A stretch of DNA of 46,138 nucleotides, from assembly GCA_903886975.1 (NCBI GenBank), contig CAISOB010000098.1, positions 1 through 46,138 on the forward strand. The letters are read 5' to 3'. Below, in pieces: positions 43,876-46,138 of the stretch (within the stretch, counting starts at the first letter, position 1; every line of letters begins with the position of its first letter). The position numbers and the translations under genes are program-made. This DNA comes from an uncultured beta proteobacterium. GTDB lineage: Bacteria > Pseudomonadota > Gammaproteobacteria > Burkholderiales > Rhodocyclaceae. The notes under the pieces were generated by a model, which had not been told where the DNA came from, searched no databases, and saw nothing but the letters and a program-made list of their open reading frames with translations.

Positions 43876-45159
43876 CTAGTACGCGCCGAACCATCGGGCC
43901 GGAACGGTAACCAGCGCCGGGAAGAAGACCATCAGGAACAATATGATACTGTGCGATACCAGGAACGGGCTGACGCCCTTGACCACCTGCAGCATCGTGC
44001 TCTTCGTCGCGCCGGCGACGACGTTCAACACGACGCCGACCGGCGGCGTGATCAGACCGATCGAGCCGCAGACGACGAAGATCACCCCGAAGTAGACGTC
44101 GTTGATTCCGGCCTGCCTGGCGATCGGCAGAAACACCGGCGTCAGGATCAGGATGATGGGCGCCAGGTCCATGACGCAGCCGGCGCCAAACAGGATGGCG
44201 ACGACGGCGAGCACCAACAGCGTCGGGTGGCCCATCAGCGGTTCGATCAGCGCCACCATCTGGCCGGGCAGGTCGGCAATGGTGATCAGCCACGCCGCGA
44301 CCAGCGCCGCAGCGATCAGGAACATCACGACGCCGGTACTGCGCGTTGCCGTGACCAGCACCTCGAAAATCTGCGAGAACTTGAGTTCCCTGTAGATGAA
44401 GACGGCGACGAACAGGGAATAGACCGCCGCGACGACGGCTGCTTCGGTCGGCGTGAAGATGCCGAACTTCAAACCGAAGATGATGATTCCCGGCAACATC
44501 AGAGCCCAGACTCCCTCCTTGAACGCGGCAAACAAGACGGCCAGGGATTGCTTTTCGTGTACCCGCACCTCGTCGTTGCGCGTCGTATACCACCAGGTGA
44601 AGGCGAGGCCCGCGCCCATATACAAGCCAGGGAAAATGCCGGCGAGAAAGAGCTTGGAAATGGAAACGCCGCCGGCGACGCCGAACAGGATGAAGGGGAT
44701 GCTCGGCGGGATGATCGGGCCGATGATGCCGCCCGCGGCGACCAGACCGCAAGCCTGGCCGCGACGGTGGCCGGCGGCCGTCATCATGGGTACAAGCAGG
44801 GTCGCGAGCGCCGCGGCATCGGCCACCGCCGACCCCGACAGGCTGGCCAGCAGACAGGCGGCGATGATGGTCACGTAACCCAGGCCGCCCCTGACGTGAC
44901 CGACGAAAACCAGACACACCTTGACAATGCGCTTGGATAGCCCGCCGGTATTCATCACTTCGCCGGCGAGCAGGAAGAAAGGCACCGCCATCAGTGAGAA
45001 CGAAGTCGTACCGTTGATCAGGTTCTGCGCAATGATCTGCGAGTTGAACATGTCGAGTTGGAACATCAGCGCCACGGCCGACGCGAGCAGGGCGAACGCG
45101 ATCGGCATGCCGATGACCATGGCGCCAAAGAGCGCCAGCAAAAATATCAATATGGACAT
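43876..45159 (-). CDS. dctM: TRAP transporter large membrane subunit (DctM)
   Basis: Twelve-helix membrane subunit of a tripartite ATP-independent periplasmic transporter that imports organic anions with sodium. The 427-residue protein has the DctM signatures: PIAFALLASAVALM, VPFFLLAGEVMNTGGLSKRI, GSAVADAAALATLLVPMM, AAGGIIGPIIPPSIPFILFG and GLITPPVGVVLNVVAG. GGGAGG precedes the ATG. It starts 14 bp after dctQ. The substrate is set by the missing binding protein; C4-dicarboxylates or sugar acids would suit the neighbouring pathways. Confidence 0.96.
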   Translation of the reverse strand: MSILIFLLALFGAMVIGMPIAFALLASAVALMFQLDMFNSQIIAQNLINGTTSFSLMAVPFFLLAGEVMNTGGLSKRIVKVCLVFVGHVRGGLGYVTIIAACLLASLSGSAVADAAALATLLVPMMTAAGHRRGQACGLVAAGGIIGPIIPPSIPFILFGVAGGVSISKLFLAGIFPGLYMGAGLAFTWWYTTRNDEVRVHEKQSLAVLFAAFKEGVWALMLPGIIIFGLKFGIFTPTEAAVVAAVYSLFVAVFIYRELKFSQIFEVLVTATRSTGVVMFLIAAALVAAWLITIADLPGQMVALIEPLMGHPTLLVLAVVAILFGAGCVMDLAPIILILTPVFLPIARQAGINDVYFGVIFVVCGSIGLITPPVGVVLNVVAGATKSTMLQVVKGVSPFLVSHSIILFLMVFFPALVTVPARWFGAY

Positions 45160-45173
45160 TTTCTTTTTCCTCC

Positions 45174-45710
45174 CTAGCCTTGGTGGGCGTCGTTGTGCGC
45201 CACTTCGGCGAGCGCTTCCTCGGCTTCGGAGCTGATGGTGTGGCTGAGCTTGCCGCTGACAACGAGGACCAGGTCGCCGAAAAGGACCAGGATGGCAATT
45301 GTGCTGAAGATAATGCCGATCGTGTAAAGGATGCCCAGCGAGAGCCCGGAGGCGGGCGCCATGTTGTCCCAGTTGATCAGGGTCTGTTCCCAGCTTCCCT
45401 TGAGGAACATGCCCATCATCCAGATCATCAGCACATGCGCGATGGTCAACATGACCCGTTGGACAAGCGGCGGAAACTTGGTCAGCAAAGCGTCAAAGCC
45501 AAGGTGTCCGTGATCGCGCAAGGCGACCAGGCCGGCCGAATAGGTCATCCCGGTCAGGCACCACGCCGACAACTCTTCGGAGATCGAAAGCCCCGAGTTG
45601 AATACGTAACGCAACACGACGTTGCCAAAGACCATGATGATCATCGCGGCTAGGCAGAGCGCTGCGAACACCTTGATGCCATGGAACAGCTTGTCCAGAA
45701 TATCTTTCAT
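45174..45710 (-). CDS. dctQ: TRAP transporter small membrane subunit (DctQ)
   Basis: Four-helix partner of DctM in the inner membrane. The 178-residue protein shows the DctQ pattern: FGNVVLRYVFNSGLSISEELSAW across helix 2, ALRDHGHLGFDALLTKFP in the cytoplasmic loop and two further helices. The ATG at 45710 has AAGGAA upstream; the frame extends 12 codons more without support. The C-terminal tail is acidic and His-containing. The usual dctP gene is absent: upstream lies a gene-free 300-bp stretch and then an insertion sequence. Confidence 0.92.
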   Translation of the reverse strand: MKDILDKLFHGIKVFAALCLAAMIIMVFGNVVLRYVFNSGLSISEELSAWCLTGMTYSAGLVALRDHGHLGFDALLTKFPPLVQRVMLTIAHVLMIWMMGMFLKGSWEQTLINWDNMAPASGLSLGILYTIGIIFSTIAILVLFGDLVLVVSGKLSHTISSEAEEALAEVAHNDAHQG

Positions 45711-46011
45711 TGTGATTCCTTTTTTTCGGATACCGTCGTCAGTCATACAGGAACGTTTGTGCGTTGCGCGCTTTTGTTGAGGCCGTCGAGCGTAAAGGTG
45801 CGCTAGCCTACCGCTTTTCGCTGATCAGCGCGAGGGTGCGCGATCGAATGGATCCTTGCCGGCGGGCGAGCCCGGATGCCGGCCATGATGCGACTCCTGG
45901 TCGGGAGTATTGCTCGCAGCAAGATTGATTTTTTCCTCGTGAAATGATCTTCGCGTCGCGGCCGTCCGCAAAGTTGATACAGGGCAAGCTGGACAGCGCT
46001 AGTGTAGTGCG
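45711..46011. other. Spacer between dctQ and the IS630 element
   Basis: No supported gene is seen. A 70-codon minus-strand frame (45803-46015) has no ribosome binding site or motif. CTAG at 45999-46002, just outside the transposase gene, may mark the insertion point, as IS630-type elements insert at TA. The dctQ promoter should lie here, unless transcription comes from beyond the element. Confidence 0.4.
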
Positions 46012-46138
46012 TCATTTAGAAGTGCTCTTATTTAGTTTGGCCCGCGCTCGGGTGACCTTGGCCAGGATGTCCGACGCCTTGGCCGTCCAAATGAAAGGCT
46101 TAGGATTGGCGTTGTGGGCTGCAATGTATTCGTTAATG
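46012..46138 (-). mobile_element. IS630-family transposase, C-terminal fragment
   Basis: The 41 visible codons end at a TGA at 46012-46014 and read off the right edge. The segment INEYIAAHNANPKPFIWTAK followed by A-S-D-I-L-A-K-V-T-R-A is the characteristic C-terminus of IS630-family DDE transposases. The catalytic residues lie outside the window. The short tail ends in Ser/Lys. The element sits upstream of dctQ. Confidence 0.83.

Noticed and set aside
45803..46015. 70-codon minus-strand frame before dctQ
   Set aside because: Arg-rich, no motif, and it overlaps the end of the transposase gene.

Overview
The window is high-GC DNA from a betaproteobacterium, most likely of the Rhodocyclales. 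The gene order mdh / gntR / sdhE-gltA-odhA-odhB-lpd and the family types (MDH type 2, monomeric NADP isocitrate dehydrogenase, aconitase B) fit that group. The added citrate lyase, ferredoxin-linked 2-oxoacid oxidoreductase and transcarboxylase-like genes suggest a facultative or fermentative anaerobe (a Propionivibrio-like lifestyle is a guess). A fragment of an insertion sequence lies at each end: an IS256-like transposase start on the left and an IS630-family transposase end on the right.

Region 1 (0.4-9.8 kb) is the oxidative TCA locus: mdh on the minus strand, a divergent GntR/HutC regulator with a perfect 16-bp palindrome between them, then sdhE, gltA, odhA, odhB and lpdA. The sdhCDAB genes that normally precede sdhE in this order are absent. 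Region 2 (9.8-13.2 kb) holds an AEC-family carrier, a haloacetate-dehalogenase-like hydrolase and a LysR regulator. Region 3 (13.3-18.9 kb) is a glucarate/galactarate operon (gudP, gudD, garL, garD) controlled by that divergent LysR; a decayed copy of a gudD 3' end lies in the LysR-gudP spacer. A hemerythrin gene (19.2 kb) closes the plus-strand half.

Region 4 (19.6-42.2 kb) is entirely on the minus strand, apart from one doubtful plus-strand remnant. In transcription order it holds a transcarboxylase-like set (mmdA, a 70-codon small gene, a biotinylated oadA), acnB, icd, a full citrate lyase set (citC, citD, a PPC/DUF296 gene, citE, citF, citX, citG), an Nfn-type transhydrogenase pair (nfnA, nfnB), korA, korB and a 727-residue protein that looks like a PFOR-type domain fused to a ferredoxin. 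Together these encode every step joining succinyl-CoA, 2-oxoglutarate, isocitrate, citrate and oxaloacetate plus acetate, with ferredoxin/NAD(P)H exchange and oxaloacetate/pyruvate/methylmalonyl-CoA carboxyl transfer. The window therefore carries an irreversible oxidative arm (citrate synthase, Odh) and a potentially reversible or reductive arm (citrate lyase, Kor) side by side. No citrate transporter is present, which favours internal citrate as substrate.

Region 5 (42.2-46.1 kb) has a GcvA-like LysR regulator, a thiamine-binding MTH1187-family protein and a TRAP transporter pair (dctQ, dctM) without its binding protein. The most promising undescribed elements are the 727-residue Kor-associated protein, the PPC gene inside the citrate lyase operon, the linear reductive-TCA block, and a terminator-like hairpin with a possible leader peptide just before mmdA. 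All homology calls are from recognition of sequence patterns; no database search was run.
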